A DNA stretch of 64,000 bases from contig JAGBRL010000070.1 in the NCBI GenBank assembly GCA_017632345.1, forward strand, positions 17,036-81,035. Reading direction: 5' to 3'. Below the pieces are notes generated by a model. It searched no databases and was not told where the DNA came from. It saw nothing but the letters and a program-made list of their open reading frames with translations. The position numbers and the translations under genes are program-made. The DNA comes from Paludibacteraceae bacterium (GTDB lineage: Bacteria > Bacteroidota > Bacteroidia > Bacteroidales > Paludibacteraceae). Within the stretch, counting starts at the first letter, position 1. The number at the start of each line of letters is the position of its first letter. Below are positions 1 to 8,157 of the stretch, in pieces.

Positions 1-1
1 C

Positions 2-625
2 TGGATTTACAGAGAAAATGCCGCTTTCAAAAAAATGTTTGACTCAAACGAAGAGGTCTTTGTGGTTACCGTTGTGCTAATAATCATCCTCATCGGATTT
101 ACAAAACCAATAATGGAGTACTTCAACCACGGCAAGAGCATCGGCAAGATCTGCACCGGCACGGCTGTTGTCATGCGAAACGGCTCTGCGCCTACCTTGT
201 CCGCCTGCATGCTGAGGCACATTCTGCTAACTGTGGACCAGTTTTTCTGGGGCGCTCCGGCTATCATCGCATACCTGAACTCAAAAGACAAGCAGCGCAT
301 CGGCGACCTTGCTGCAGGAACTGTGGTTGTGCTGACCTCTTTGTCCGGAGCAGAAAAAGTGTCGCTCTCCAACGACTTCAAATATCTGAACGACAGATAT
401 AAGGTAAGATACCCCGAAGCCGGAAATCTCTCTCAAAGCGAGATTGAGGAGATTGGCTCCGCTCTGTTCAAAAAAGGCCGCCCAGACAACACCAACAGAA
501 AAATTGGAGAAACAGCAATCAAATACAAAAAGCAGCTCGGACTGAAAGTAAACCCGGGCACGCCTGCTGAAGATTTTCTGCACAAACTGTGGAACGACTA
601 CTACTTCCTTCAGCTCAACTCTTAA
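2..625 (+). CDS. RDD family membrane protein, 5'-truncated by window edge
   Basis: The reading frame is open to the left edge, so the true start lies outside; 207 residues are visible. The visible part begins inside an RDD domain: a hydrophobic segment (VVTVVLIIILIGF), then the typical 'HGKSIGKICTGTAVV' stretch, a second membrane region and 'DKQRIGDLAAGTVVV', a pattern usual for the last part of RDD proteins. About 100 soluble residues follow, rich in charged residues. RDD proteins are inner-membrane proteins of mostly unknown function, some linked to ion transport. The first methionine in view (position 35) is internal to the domain and should not be taken as the start. Family assignment is from motif recognition; the function is not known. 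Confidence 0.75.
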   Translation, partial: WIYRENAAFKKMFDSNEEVFVVTVVLIIILIGFTKPIMEYFNHGKSIGKICTGTAVVMRNGSAPTLSACMLRHILLTVDQFFWGAPAIIAYLNSKDKQRIGDLAAGTVVVLTSLSGAEKVSLSNDFKYLNDRYKVRYPEAGNLSQSEIEEIGSALFKKGRPDNTNRKIGETAIKYKKQLGLKVNPGTPAEDFLHKLWNDYYFLQLNS

Positions 626-690
626 CACTTAACGAAAGAACACGGACTTCCCTTTCATTTAAAAGCTCAGTTATTCCGCCTTGCGCTTTC

Positions 691-783
691 CCTGCCTGGA
701 AGGCAGCACAAAGCGCTGCGTCGGTAACCCGTGACGAAGTCTCGGGCAAGGTCTGACATGGAGAGAACCTGCCTGGAAGGCAG
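691..783. repeat. Two copies of a 16-bp hairpin-forming repeat
   Basis: The same 16 bases (CCTGCCTGGAAGGCAG) occur at 691-706 and 768-783. Each copy contains a CTGCC/GGCAG dyad with a 5-base loop. Neither is followed by a T-run, so they do not look like terminators. Function unknown. Confidence 0.4.
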
Positions 784-1041
784 TACCAAGCTATTGAGCC
801 TTAAGAAATTTTCAGATAATAAAAGAACCTCACATAAATTCACCCCCACAAAACTGATTTTATGACAAAACACCATAAAACAGCCTGTTCAACGCAAACA
901 CCAAAGGCAAAACTTCTGTTTTTTTATTGACCCACATCAACAAACGCCACTTTTAAAGAAAAAAATCCGTTTTTATAAAATACTAAATATCAAACATTTA
1001 TAAAAAAAGTATGATTTTTATCAAAAAAAATCCCCGATTTA

Positions 1042-1073
1042 TTTGTTTATATAAAATTAATGTCTGATATTTG
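1042..1073 (+). promoter_or_regulatory. Bacteroidetes-type promoter without a downstream gene
   Basis: A perfect -33 TTTG (1042-1045) is followed after exactly 20 bases by GATATTTG (1066-1073), which matches the -7 consensus TAnnTTTG except for the first base. Initiation would fall near 1079-1081, only about 80 bases before the strong terminator at 1123-1158. Confidence 0.5.
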
Positions 1074-1079
1074 CATCAG

Positions 1080-1158
1080 ACAAACAAAACAGGTAAATTT
1101 TTTCATAGTTAAAAAAATGAAGTTACGAGGGACTGGGAAGTTCCTCGTAATTTTTTTT
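1080..1158 (+). ncRNA. Candidate small RNA (about 80 nt)
   Basis: This segment lies between a well-spaced promoter (1042-1073) and a textbook intrinsic terminator: stem TTACGAGG (1123-1130) with CCTCGTAA (1143-1150), 12-nt loop, then eight T (1151-1158). The 5' half is A-rich and unstructured. A 22-codon ORF starting at 1117 runs through the hairpin but has no other support. The unit could be a trans-acting sRNA or an attenuated leader of the MerR gene, but the MerR gene has its own -7 box at 1263, which favours a separate transcript. No family was recognised. Confidence 0.4.
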
Positions 1159-1262
1159 GCTCGGTTCAGACAACGAACTGACTGATATGACAAAAAAAAG
1201 AAATTGCGCCACCCTACATCACTTTATTTCATTGACAAGCACCCAATTCCGATAAATTTATC

Positions 1263-1270
1263 TATTTTTG
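1263..1270 (+). promoter_or_regulatory. -7 box of the MerR/TRIC operon
   Basis: TATTTTTG is a perfect match to TAnnTTTG, 45 bases before the start codon at 1316. No clear TTTG is seen at the expected -33 distance. Confidence 0.5.
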
Positions 1271-1315
1271 CAACCGTAAACGCAGACTTGCGCTGTCTGC
1301 AAAACAACAAGGCAA

Positions 1316-1702
1316 ATGGAAGAGCAGGAACTTACAAAACTCTATTACGGCATCAGCGAGGTTGCAGAGCTTCTGGGCGTGGAGCAGTCCACACTGAGGT
1401 ACTGGGAGAAGGAGTTTGCCGAATTTGCCGAACTCTGCCCCGTCAGGCACAACTCCAAACGGCGCAAATACACGCCCGAGGTCATCACAAACATAAAGCA
1501 TCTGCAGCACCTGCTGCACAGCAAGGGCCTGACCATCGAAGGAGCGAAAAAACATTTGCGAGACAGCAAACTGGGCCTGAAAGCGTCAAACAAAGGGCTG
1601 AGCAACGCAGACGCCGCCGTACTGAAGCTGAAGACCATACGAGAAGAGCTTCTTGCCATGCAGCGAATGCTGGACGACATTTCCAAAAATAAAACAACAT
1701 AA
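1316..1702 (+). CDS. MerR family transcriptional regulator
   Basis: 128 residues. The N-terminus carries the MerR winged helix-turn-helix: 'YYGISEVAELLGVEQSTLRYWEKEF' (about residues 10-34) is the recognition region, followed by the wing with 'SKRRKYTPEVI' and 'LLHSKGLTIEGAKKHL'. The C-terminal half is a short predicted dimerisation helix without cysteines or a ligand domain, so this is a small orphan MerR protein; its signal cannot be inferred. The gene ends six bases before the TRIC-type channel gene, so the two are probably one transcription unit, from the -7 box at 1263. Confidence 0.85.
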   Translation: MEEQELTKLYYGISEVAELLGVEQSTLRYWEKEFAEFAELCPVRHNSKRRKYTPEVITNIKHLQHLLHSKGLTIEGAKKHLRDSKLGLKASNKGLSNADAAVLKLKTIREELLAMQRMLDDISKNKTT

Positions 1703-1708
1703 AAAAAG

Positions 1709-2329
1709 ATGTCAAACATCAATATAAGTTTCATATTAGAGGCCTTGGGCACATTCGCATTTGCCATAAGCGGGATAAGGCTTGCGGCGCAGAAGGACTT
1801 CGACCTGTTCGGGGCCTTTGTCGTAGGATTCGTCACGGCTGTCGGAGGCGGCACAATCAGAGACCTGCTGCTGGACACAAGACCGTTCTGGATGACAGAC
1901 TCCATATACCTCATCTGGACGCTCACTGCCCTGCTGTTCGTGATACTCTTCCGCAAATACCTCATCAAGATGAACAACACGTTCTTCATCTTCGACACGA
2001 TAGGGCTTGCCCTGTTCACCGTGGTGGGGATAGAGAAAAGCCTCATTGCGGAGTTTCCGTTCTGGGTGGCAATAATCATGGGCACGATAACCGGAGTTGC
2101 CGGCGGCATAATGCGCGACATCTGCATAAACGAGATTCCGCTGATCTTCCGCAAGGAAATCTACGCGCTGGCGTGCATATTCGGAGGCATTTGCTACCAC
2201 GTGTGCCACATCAACGGGCTGGACCAGATGTTCACGCAAATAGCGACCTGCTCAACCGTGCTTGTGATAAGGATTCTTGCTGTGAAACTGAAAATAAGCC
2301 TGCCAAAGATAAAAGGCGAAAACGCATGA
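1709..2329 (+). CDS. Trimeric intracellular cation channel (TRIC/UPF0126) family protein
   Basis: 206 residues with about six to seven hydrophobic segments in two related halves. The bacterial TRIC/UPF0126 signatures are visible: 'LGTFAFAISG' near residue 13, 'VVGFVTAVGGGTIRDLLL' in the first half and the repeat-like 'IIMGTITGVAGGIMRDI' in the second half. Family members form homotrimeric monovalent-cation channels in the inner membrane. It follows the MerR gene by six bases, suggesting co-regulation. A weak hairpin (2451-2469) lies downstream. Confidence 0.88.
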   Translation: MSNINISFILEALGTFAFAISGIRLAAQKDFDLFGAFVVGFVTAVGGGTIRDLLLDTRPFWMTDSIYLIWTLTALLFVILFRKYLIKMNNTFFIFDTIGLALFTVVGIEKSLIAEFPFWVAIIMGTITGVAGGIMRDICINEIPLIFRKEIYALACIFGGICYHVCHINGLDQMFTQIATCSTVLVIRILAVKLKISLPKIKGENA

Positions 2330-2450
2330 CGGCAAAGCGAACGTTTTGTCTGCCTTATACTCAAAAGGCCGTTTCTGAAAAATGCAATTTCAAATTTTGC
2401 GGAAACGCATCGCAAGCTTCGTGACCTGACAGTTTTGCCGCCGGCTCACT

Positions 2451-2473
2451 AACGTGACCATTTCACGTTTTAT
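2451..2473 (+). terminator. Possible weak terminator after the TRIC gene
   Basis: AACGTGA (2451-2457) pairs with TCACGTT (2463-2469) across a 5-base loop and is followed by a short T-rich tail. The stem is only 7 bp and 120 bases past the stop codon. Confidence 0.35.
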
Positions 2474-2529
2474 GCAGCGCACGATATTTTAGCGTACAGC
2501 AATATTTTTCAAAAATAACGCTCAACAAA

Positions 2530-2561
2530 TTTGCGAACTAACCAAAAATCACCTATATTTA
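2530..2561 (+). promoter_or_regulatory. Promoter of the T9SS cargo gene
   Basis: TTTG (2530-2533), a 20-base spacer, then TATATTTA (2554-2561), one mismatch from TAnnTTTG. The start codon at 2608 lies about 40 bases past the expected transcription start. Confidence 0.6.
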
Positions 2562-2607
2562 CGGCAATTTTATTCAGAACTATTTGTGTAACCAAAAATA
2601 TTAAAGG

Positions 2608-3657
2608 ATGAAAAAAACTTATACATTGATTATCAGCTTGTTCGCGGCACTTACGGCATTTGCGCAGAATACAATTACATATCAGGCGAATGCTCTTAGA
2701 GAAGGGGATTCTAGAGATTTGCAGGAGATTGAATATAAAGCTTACAAACAAGGCGGAGCCAATCAGGTTTGGGACTACTCGAACTCAAAAGTAATCGGTT
2801 CGATGAACATCAAACAGAACGGCAACAGCAACAACGCTATCGGCGGACTTGTGTTTAACAACAGCGACATATTCCTTGCCTGCAACGAAGGCCCGAACAA
2901 AAAGACTTACTTCGAAATAACGAAGAGCGAAAAGCAGTACTGGGGACTTGAGTCCGGCTCTACCAAAATAGAGTTCGCTCAGCCTATTATCGACATGAAG
3001 TTCCCTTTCGCGTTCAACGACATGGTTTCCGGTGTTATGGACGGAGTTTATCGTGAAGGCGAAAACGAGTATCCTATCAACGGTAACTACTTCACTTCCG
3101 CTGACGCGTTCGGCAAGCTTTTGCTTCCTGACGGCGTCATCTATGATGATGTGCTGCGCGTGAAGGTGGAAAAGGTTTACGAACAGAAGATGGGCAGCTT
3201 GAACTACGACATTCATACTGTCAGATACCAGTATTTCGCAAAGGGCGTGAGGTATCCGGTCCTTATCGTTATGGAAAACGAAGTGAAGTCTGACTGTAAC
3301 TGCACTTGCGGCAATTACACTACGACGACAGCTTATTACCATCCTCAGGCTGCTGAAGCTGTAGTTGACGGCGGAGCTATCGCTTCTGTCGGCGGAATGA
3401 GCATCAGCAACATCGAGGCTACTCCAAATCCGTTCGACTACGAGATTTTGGTCTCATTCACCTCTTCTGACAACCAGAAGGCAAGCTTCACTCTAATCGG
3501 CACTGACGGCGACGTGGCTAAGGAGTTTGGCGTTAAGGACGCTGCAGCCGGAGCAAACACCGTTAAGCTTGAAACTTCTGATGTCAAGGCTGGCCTTTAC
3601 ACTCTTTTGGTTAAGGTAGGAAAAGAGACTAAAGCCTTGAAACTCGTTAAGAAATAA
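2608..3657 (+). CDS. T9SS type A cargo protein, function unknown
   Basis: 349 residues. A signal peptide is clear (KK, hydrophobic core, ALTAFAQ cleavage region near residue 20). Residues about 270-349 form a type A T9SS C-terminal sorting domain: 'ATPNPFDYEILVSF' followed by beta strands, 'DVKAGLYTLLVKVG' and 'KALKLVKK'. The protein is therefore expected to be carried across the outer membrane and anchored or released at the surface. The middle region has a 'CNCTCGNYTTTTAYY' Cys cluster near residue 230 but resembles no catalytic family I can name. It has its own promoter and ends in a strong terminator (3695-3728), so it is monocistronic apart from read-through. Confidence 0.8.
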   Translation: MKKTYTLIISLFAALTAFAQNTITYQANALREGDSRDLQEIEYKAYKQGGANQVWDYSNSKVIGSMNIKQNGNSNNAIGGLVFNNSDIFLACNEGPNKKTYFEITKSEKQYWGLESGSTKIEFAQPIIDMKFPFAFNDMVSGVMDGVYREGENEYPINGNYFTSADAFGKLLLPDGVIYDDVLRVKVEKVYEQKMGSLNYDIHTVRYQYFAKGVRYPVLIVMENEVKSDCNCTCGNYTTTTAYYHPQAAEAVVDGGAIASVGGMSISNIEATPNPFDYEILVSFTSSDNQKASFTLIGTDGDVAKEFGVKDAAAGANTVKLETSDVKAGLYTLLVKVGKETKALKLVKK

Positions 3658-3694
3658 CTCTTTTTTAAAATTTGTATAGTATTTTATTCAATTG

Positions 3695-3728
3695 CAAAGA
3701 GAGCTGTGAAGTTCTCTTTGTTTTTTTT
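3695..3728 (+). terminator. Intrinsic terminator directly before the flippase gene
   Basis: CAAAGAGA (3695-3702) and TCTCTTTG (3713-3720) form an 8-bp stem with a 10-base loop, followed by eight T (3721-3728). It ends the T9SS cargo transcript. The next start codon (3732) is only three bases further on. Confidence 0.8.
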
Positions 3729-3731
3729 ATT

Positions 3732-4739
3732 ATGAACTGGCAAAAAAGCATAAACAATCTGTTTCTGATAATAGGCGTTGTGGCGCTCGTTGCAATGTGC
3801 CACAGCCTTGGTTTTCAAGAAATCATAGCTCAGGTGAAGCAGACCGGGCTTTGGCTCGTACCTATACTCGGCGTGTGGGCTGCAGGCTACGCTCTAAACA
3901 CAGTGTCTTACAAACTCATAATAGACACGCCGGAGAAGAGCAAAGTACCATTCATCATACTCTATAAAATAACTGTCTCCACATTTGCGATAAACAACGC
4001 GACGCCAATGGGACTTGCCGGCGGCGAGCCGTACAAAATCATGGCCATGTCTCCGCTAATCGGCAAAAAGAAAGCTGCATCGTCTGTCATTCTGTTCTCC
4101 ATGATGCACTTCACCGCGCACTTCATATTTTGGATGCTGTCTGCGCTGCTGGCTGTATTCCTAATACCGATGGACAGCACCTTGGCTGTCACGCTCACCG
4201 CAACGTTCGCAGTATGCTTCACGCTCACCGTCATAACATTCAAGGGTCAACAAAGCGGGATGATAAGCAAAACGCTGAAACTCCTGCGAAAGATGCCCCT
4301 CCTCGGCAAACCGGCCGCACGTTTTGCCGAAGAACGCCGCGAAACGATAGAGACTATAGACGAGCAGATAGCCTCTTTGCACAAGCACAGCAAAACCAGA
4401 TTTTACACCGTGCTAGCCAACGAGCTGGCAGCCCGCGTTCTGAACTGCGCCGAAATACACTTCATGCTGCTGGCGTTCGGAGGCAAGCCAGATTTTGCAG
4501 ACAGCATCATAATCATGGCTTTCGTGTCGCTCTTCACAAACATACTCTTCTTCTCGCCAATGCAAATAGGCACAAGAGAAGCGTCCTTCATCTTAATATT
4601 CAAGATATTAGCATTAAATCCGGTCTGGGCTATGTCTGTGAGCTTCATCACTCGTATCAGGGAAATATTCTGGATATTCATAGGTGTTGTTCTAATGAAG
4701 ATAAAAGACGGCAAGGTAGAAAAGCGGCAATCACCCTGA
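3732..4739 (+). CDS. Flippase-like integral membrane protein (UPF0104/LPG synthase TM family)
   Basis: 335 residues, about eight hydrophobic helices, with the family's 'YKITVSTFAINNATPMGLAGGEPYKI' region near residue 90 and 'FFSPMQIGTREASFILIF' near residue 280, equivalent to the conserved 'P...G..E' loops of lysylphosphatidylglycerol-synthase-type membrane domains. Members are proposed to move or modify lipids in the inner membrane; the substrate is unknown. I chose ATG 3732 over an in-frame TTG at 3672 because the extension would run through the terminator at 3695-3728. No separate promoter is obvious, so expression may rely on read-through. A second family member is at 22481-23461. Confidence 0.82.
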   Translation: MNWQKSINNLFLIIGVVALVAMCHSLGFQEIIAQVKQTGLWLVPILGVWAAGYALNTVSYKLIIDTPEKSKVPFIILYKITVSTFAINNATPMGLAGGEPYKIMAMSPLIGKKKAASSVILFSMMHFTAHFIFWMLSALLAVFLIPMDSTLAVTLTATFAVCFTLTVITFKGQQSGMISKTLKLLRKMPLLGKPAARFAEERRETIETIDEQIASLHKHSKTRFYTVLANELAARVLNCAEIHFMLLAFGGKPDFADSIIIMAFVSLFTNILFFSPMQIGTREASFILIFKILALNPVWAMSVSFITRIREIFWIFIGVVLMKIKDGKVEKRQSP

Positions 4740-4886
4740 GGGCGCTATTTAGCACGGAACAAAACGTCTCCATCTAAAAACAGCAACCGAAAGGCAAAAG
4801 ATGGTTTTTACAATCAATTCATAAAAAAAAGCACTTGCACATCTATTTTTTAACTAAAAAAAAGAAAGCAAAATATTTTATTTGCT

Positions 4887-4894
4887 TATATTTG
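4887..4894 (+). promoter_or_regulatory. -7 box of the serine palmitoyltransferase-like gene
   Basis: TATATTTG is a perfect TAnnTTTG, giving a leader of about 70 bases before the ATG at 4971. No good -33 element is seen; the region upstream is A-rich. Confidence 0.5.
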
Positions 4895-4970
4895 CACAGC
4901 AAAAAAAGAATTTAACATTTTTTAACGTTTCGCAAGCGAAATCGTTCAAAAAAATTATACAAGGAACAAT

Positions 4971-6155
4971 ATGAAGTTGTTGCAAGAAAAATTATCAAAG
5001 TATGACATACCGCAGAAAGCAAAGGCTGCCGGTATATACCCTTATTTCAGACCCATAGAGAGCGATCAGGACACAGAGGTCATGATTAATGGCAAAAAGG
5101 TTCTGATGTTTGGCTCTAACAGCTACTTAGGTCTTACAAACCACCCGAAAATTAAAGAGGCCTCTATAGAGGCGATAAAGAAGTACGGATCTGGCTGCGC
5201 AGGTTCAAGATTTTTGAACGGCACATTGGATTTGCATATCGAACTGGAAAACAAGCTCGCTGAATTTGTAGGCAAGGAGTCTGCAATTATCTACTCGGCC
5301 GGCTTCAATGTGAACATGGGGGTAATCTCCGCCCTCACAGGCAGAGAGGACTACATCATATTTGACGAGCTGGACCACGCCTCGATCATGGCAGGCAAGC
5401 AGCTATCGTTCTCCAAGACATTAAAGTTCAAGCACAACGACATGAACTCGCTCGAAAAGGTTCTGCAGAAATGCGAGCCGGACAAAGTCAAGCTCATCGT
5501 TGTGGACGGCGTGTTCAGCATGGAAGGCGATATCGCCAAGCTGCCGGAGATTGTCTCTTTAGCTAAAAAATACGACGCAAACGTTTACGTTGACGAGGCT
5601 CACGGCATTGGAGTTCTTGGCAAGCTTGGACGAGGCACTTGCGACCATTTCGGCGTGACAGATGATGTTGACGTGATAATGGGAACATTCAGCAAGTCTT
5701 TGGCTTCCGTAGGCGGATTTGTGGCGGCTGACGAATGCGTCATCAACTGGCTAAGACATAATTCCCGCCCTTACATTTTCAGCGCGAGCGCCACTCCGTC
5801 GGCTGTAGCCGCCGCTCTCGCCGCTCTTGAGATCATGAAGAGCGAGCCAGAACGCATCGAACATCTTTGGGATGTGACAAACTTCGCCCTTGACGGATTC
5901 CGCAACTTAGGTTTTGAAATAGGACACACATCAACTCCGATTATACCTCTGTTTGTGCGCGACAACGAAAAGACTTTCATGTTCACAAAGATGGCGTTCG
6001 ACGAAGGCATCTTCATCAATCCGGTGGTTAGTCCGGCCGTGCCGCCTTCAGACACGCTTGTGCGCATCTCGCTGATGGCTACCCACACTAAAGAACAGGT
6101 TGCCACTATGCTTGAAAAGATGGGCAAGATAGGCAAACAGTTGGGCATTATATAA
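4971..6155 (+). CDS. spt: Serine palmitoyltransferase (alpha-oxoamine synthase family)
   Basis: 394 residues, the usual length for the family. PLP-dependent fold type I enzyme joining an amino acid to an acyl-CoA. Visible motifs: 'FGSNSYLGL' near residue 48, His136 in 'DELDHASI' that stacks on PLP, 'VYVDEAHGIG' with Asp208 and His211, and the Schiff-base lysine Lys242 in 'GTFSKSLASVGG'. In Bacteroidetes, close relatives condense L-serine with palmitoyl-CoA or branched acyl donors in the first step of sphingolipid synthesis; glycine C-acetyltransferase (Kbl) and BioF are the main alternatives. The long 'YFRPIESDQDTEVMINGKKVLMFGSNSYLGL' start is characteristic of the Spt group, so I prefer that call. 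A strong terminator follows. Confidence 0.85.
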   Translation: MKLLQEKLSKYDIPQKAKAAGIYPYFRPIESDQDTEVMINGKKVLMFGSNSYLGLTNHPKIKEASIEAIKKYGSGCAGSRFLNGTLDLHIELENKLAEFVGKESAIIYSAGFNVNMGVISALTGREDYIIFDELDHASIMAGKQLSFSKTLKFKHNDMNSLEKVLQKCEPDKVKLIVVDGVFSMEGDIAKLPEIVSLAKKYDANVYVDEAHGIGVLGKLGRGTCDHFGVTDDVDVIMGTFSKSLASVGGFVAADECVINWLRHNSRPYIFSASATPSAVAAALAALEIMKSEPERIEHLWDVTNFALDGFRNLGFEIGHTSTPIIPLFVRDNEKTFMFTKMAFDEGIFINPVVSPAVPPSDTLVRISLMATHTKEQVATMLEKMGKIGKQLGII

Positions 6156-6197
6156 TATGCCTTCGATTTTCATAATTTAAATATTTCAAATGGTTCG

Positions 6198-6242
6198 GAA
6201 ATTGCTTTTGAAGAAATTCAAGAGCAATTTCTGTTTTATTTA
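6198..6242 (+). terminator. Intrinsic terminator of spt
   Basis: A 14-bp stem with one G-U pair (6198-6211 with 6218-6231) and a 6-base loop, followed by a T-rich tail (CTGTTTTATTT). Confidence 0.8.
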
Positions 6243-6243
6243 A

Positions 6244-6468
6244 CATGATGCTGCTTTTCGTTTATGGGAACATCCTCAAGGCAAATCCTATAAATTTGGC
6301 AGAGATGACTTTGTAATATATTTCGCCCCTATTGTTAATTATATTGGCGAAAAGCAGAACTACACGGCTCTTTCACAAAAGAACTTTATGAGCTGTCTTT
6401 CTGATAGAATTAAAGGCGAAAAAACGCGATTTCTAAATGAAAGAGCCGTGCTTTTGCGTAATCTATAA
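6244..6468 (+). pseudogene. Start-less ORF fragment (about 74 codons), possible gene remnant
   Basis: The frame beginning just after the stop at 6241-6243 is open to TAA 6466-6468. Its translation looks protein-like, not random: it starts 'HDAAFRLWEHPQGKSYKFG', continues 'RDDFVIYFAPIVNYIG' and ends 'TRFLNERAVLLRNL'. There is no upstream start codon and no promoter, and the fragment starts right after the spt terminator. It may be the 3' end of a lost gene, or coincidence. A 13-bp perfect inverted repeat (6363-6375 and 6438-6450) lies within it. I do not recognise the family. Confidence 0.3.
6363..6450. repeat. 13-bp perfect inverted repeat, 62-bp spacer
   Basis: CACGGCTCTTTCA (6363-6375) is repeated in reverse complement at 6438-6450. 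It lies inside the ORF fragment. It could form a long-loop hairpin in RNA or mark a small insertion; no target-site duplication was recognised. Confidence 0.5.
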
Positions 6469-6530
6469 CCGAACAGATATAATCAGCCTGACAAAACCTA
6501 TACGCTTGAAAAGGAATGCCTTGAACTTAG

Positions 6531-7952
6531 CTACGGAACCAACACCCTGACTGTCTCTTTGCCAGAGCGAACCAAATAGACTCCGCTCCGCTCCACTTTG
6601 CACATCAGGTTCTCTCCTGCCCCATCAAAAAGTCTGTTTCCGCATACGTCAAACACAGTCACATCGTCCGCTGCGCCCTCTATGAACAAACACAGCCCAA
6701 CTGCAAAAACTTTAAACGCCTCCATTTCCACACTCTCAGCGGCAGTCATCTCGTCAGGGTCAAAGTCCGGCTCGCACCCTATTTTTCCAACACCGCACCA
6801 CTCTTCAAGCAAAGCAGGAACGCTCTCCGCCTCATCCGCCACATAAGAATAGAAATCCGACGGTTTAAAATCAGCCTCCTCATAGCCGAACGACGATTTG
6901 ACCTTTGCTCCATCCACATTACTAAACCCCTCAGGCAAATTGGAACATCCGGCAAACACAGCGTCAACAACAGTCACCCTCCCGCCTTCGCTGGCTTTAA
7001 CCTTTATCGGACTTTTCGTATCCTTAAAATAACAGCCCTCCACATAGCCATTGCTCTTTATCCTCAGATCGTAACCATCTTCGCAACCGTTCTGATAATT
7101 ATTAAGATAATGATAATGTCCGAACCTCTGCAACGGCAAACGAGAGCCTTCGATTTTATGGAAATAGTTATGATGCATAGTCACAAGCCTGTCGTAATTA
7201 TCCGAATTGCCCTTTCCGCTAAGACAAGACTTCTTATGGTCATGAAAATAGCACCACGATATTGTCACATACTTCACATTATTCTTCATATCCAGCAGTC
7301 CGTCATAACGGTCTGTATTTGGCGACCAACCATTATAAAATTCACAATGATCAATCCATATATGATGCGACGCGATACTCTCCGAAGCACTTGGAAAATC
7401 CGCCTGAATGCTGACGCAGTCCGGGTCGCCAGCCAGAACCTCAGCGCCGTCTCTCAGCGCCACAATCTTGTTCTCTCCGCTCTTGTCTATCGGCACATGC
7501 CTCATTGTAAACTTCACATTCTTTATAATCACATTGCTTTGAGTCTGAATATTAAGTCCAATACGATTAAAGAAAGCCTTGTCGCACACACCTATGATGC
7601 TCTTGTTTGAGCCGACCTTCAGAATCTCGCCATAAGTAGATTCCACCGAAGAGGCACCACCCGAAGACAGATGTCCGCTCGTTGTGTCAACCATGCACGG
7701 CTTTTCCGTCGTAAACTCTCTGTCAACATAAATCATATAAGGAGCAGAAGGCTCTTCCACATACTGTTTAAGCTCATCAAAAGACTTCGGCACAACCACC
7801 TGTCCGCCCTGTCCGCCAGTCGTTCCTCCCTTATTATAAGTCACGCCCTCACCTTCAAGAGAGGCAAATCCCATCAGCGAAAAATCAGGAGTCTGAGCCA
7901 AAACATTCGCCGCCGTAAAAACTGCTGTAAAAATCAATATACGCTTTACCAT
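6531..7952 (-). CDS. Secreted pectate lyase (PL1-like) with T9SS-type tail
   Basis: 473 residues from the chosen start, which directly precedes a signal peptide (VKRILIFTAVFTAANVLAQ); an in-frame extension to 8180 would overlap nrdG and is rejected. The body is a right-handed parallel beta-helix of the pectate lyase type: 'SNKSIIGV', 'NVIIKNVKF', 'DCVSIQ', 'HHIWIDHCEFYNG', 'YDGLLDMKNNVKYVTISWCYFHDHKKSCLSG', then 'HHNYFHKIEGSRLPLQRFG' holding the basic residues typical of the active site. Such enzymes cut polygalacturonate by calcium-dependent beta-elimination. The last 60 residues ('VTVFDVCGNRLFDG', 'SGVYLVRSGKETVRVLVP') look like a type A T9SS sorting domain, so surface delivery is inferred. 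Confidence 0.87.
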   Translation of the reverse strand: MVKRILIFTAVFTAANVLAQTPDFSLMGFASLEGEGVTYNKGGTTGGQGGQVVVPKSFDELKQYVEEPSAPYMIYVDREFTTEKPCMVDTTSGHLSSGGASSVESTYGEILKVGSNKSIIGVCDKAFFNRIGLNIQTQSNVIIKNVKFTMRHVPIDKSGENKIVALRDGAEVLAGDPDCVSIQADFPSASESIASHHIWIDHCEFYNGWSPNTDRYDGLLDMKNNVKYVTISWCYFHDHKKSCLSGKGNSDNYDRLVTMHHNYFHKIEGSRLPLQRFGHYHYLNNYQNGCEDGYDLRIKSNGYVEGCYFKDTKSPIKVKASEGGRVTVVDAVFAGCSNLPEGFSNVDGAKVKSSFGYEEADFKPSDFYSYVADEAESVPALLEEWCGVGKIGCEPDFDPDEMTAAESVEMEAFKVFAVGLCLFIEGAADDVTVFDVCGNRLFDGAGENLMCKVERSGVYLVRSGKETVRVLVP

Positions 7953-8097
7953 AAAAACACCCTTTAAGTTCATGAAAAAAACGGTTTCAAAACCAGTTGC
8001 AAGTTGCATTTTTCTCGATGAAAAGGGCCTTTTTTTCGTACCAAACAAGAAGACTAAAAAAGAAATGCTCAACGGCAGATGTAACATTTTCGGATAA

Positions 8098-8105
8098 CAA
8101 AAGTA
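8098..8105 (-). promoter_or_regulatory. -7 box upstream of the pectate lyase
   Basis: On the minus strand this reads TACTTTTG, a perfect TAnnTTTG, between nrdG and the pectate lyase. It would give a leader of about 140 bases. No -33 match. Confidence 0.35.
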
Positions 8106-8157
8106 CCACACAGCAAAACAAGCCAGCGCCATTGACATGGCCGCAAAAAACAAGAGA

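Larger units (their letters stand above)
626..1315. other. 690-bp intergenic region: short repeat, candidate sRNA, MerR promoter
   Basis: No protein gene is supported here. From left to right it holds a 16-bp direct repeat that can itself fold (691-706 and 768-783), a very AT-rich stretch (about 880-1070), a promoter-to-terminator unit with no ORF of note (1042-1158, listed separately), and the -7 box of the MerR gene (1263-1270). Confidence 0.6.
6156..6530. other. 375-bp stretch: terminator and an ORF fragment with an inverted repeat
   Basis: After the spt terminator this region holds an open frame without a start codon (6244-6468) and a 13-bp inverted repeat inside it. The last 60 bases before the pectate lyase stop codon show nothing recognisable. 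Confidence 0.5.

Noticed and set aside
1345..2154. 269-codon minus-strand ORF opposite MerR and TRIC genes
   Set aside because: It is a shadow of two well-recognised plus-strand genes and spans their junction.
3672..3731. TTG start of the flippase gene giving 20 more residues
   Set aside because: The extension would translate through the terminator hairpin and T-run at 3695-3728; ATG 3732 starts a normal N-terminus.
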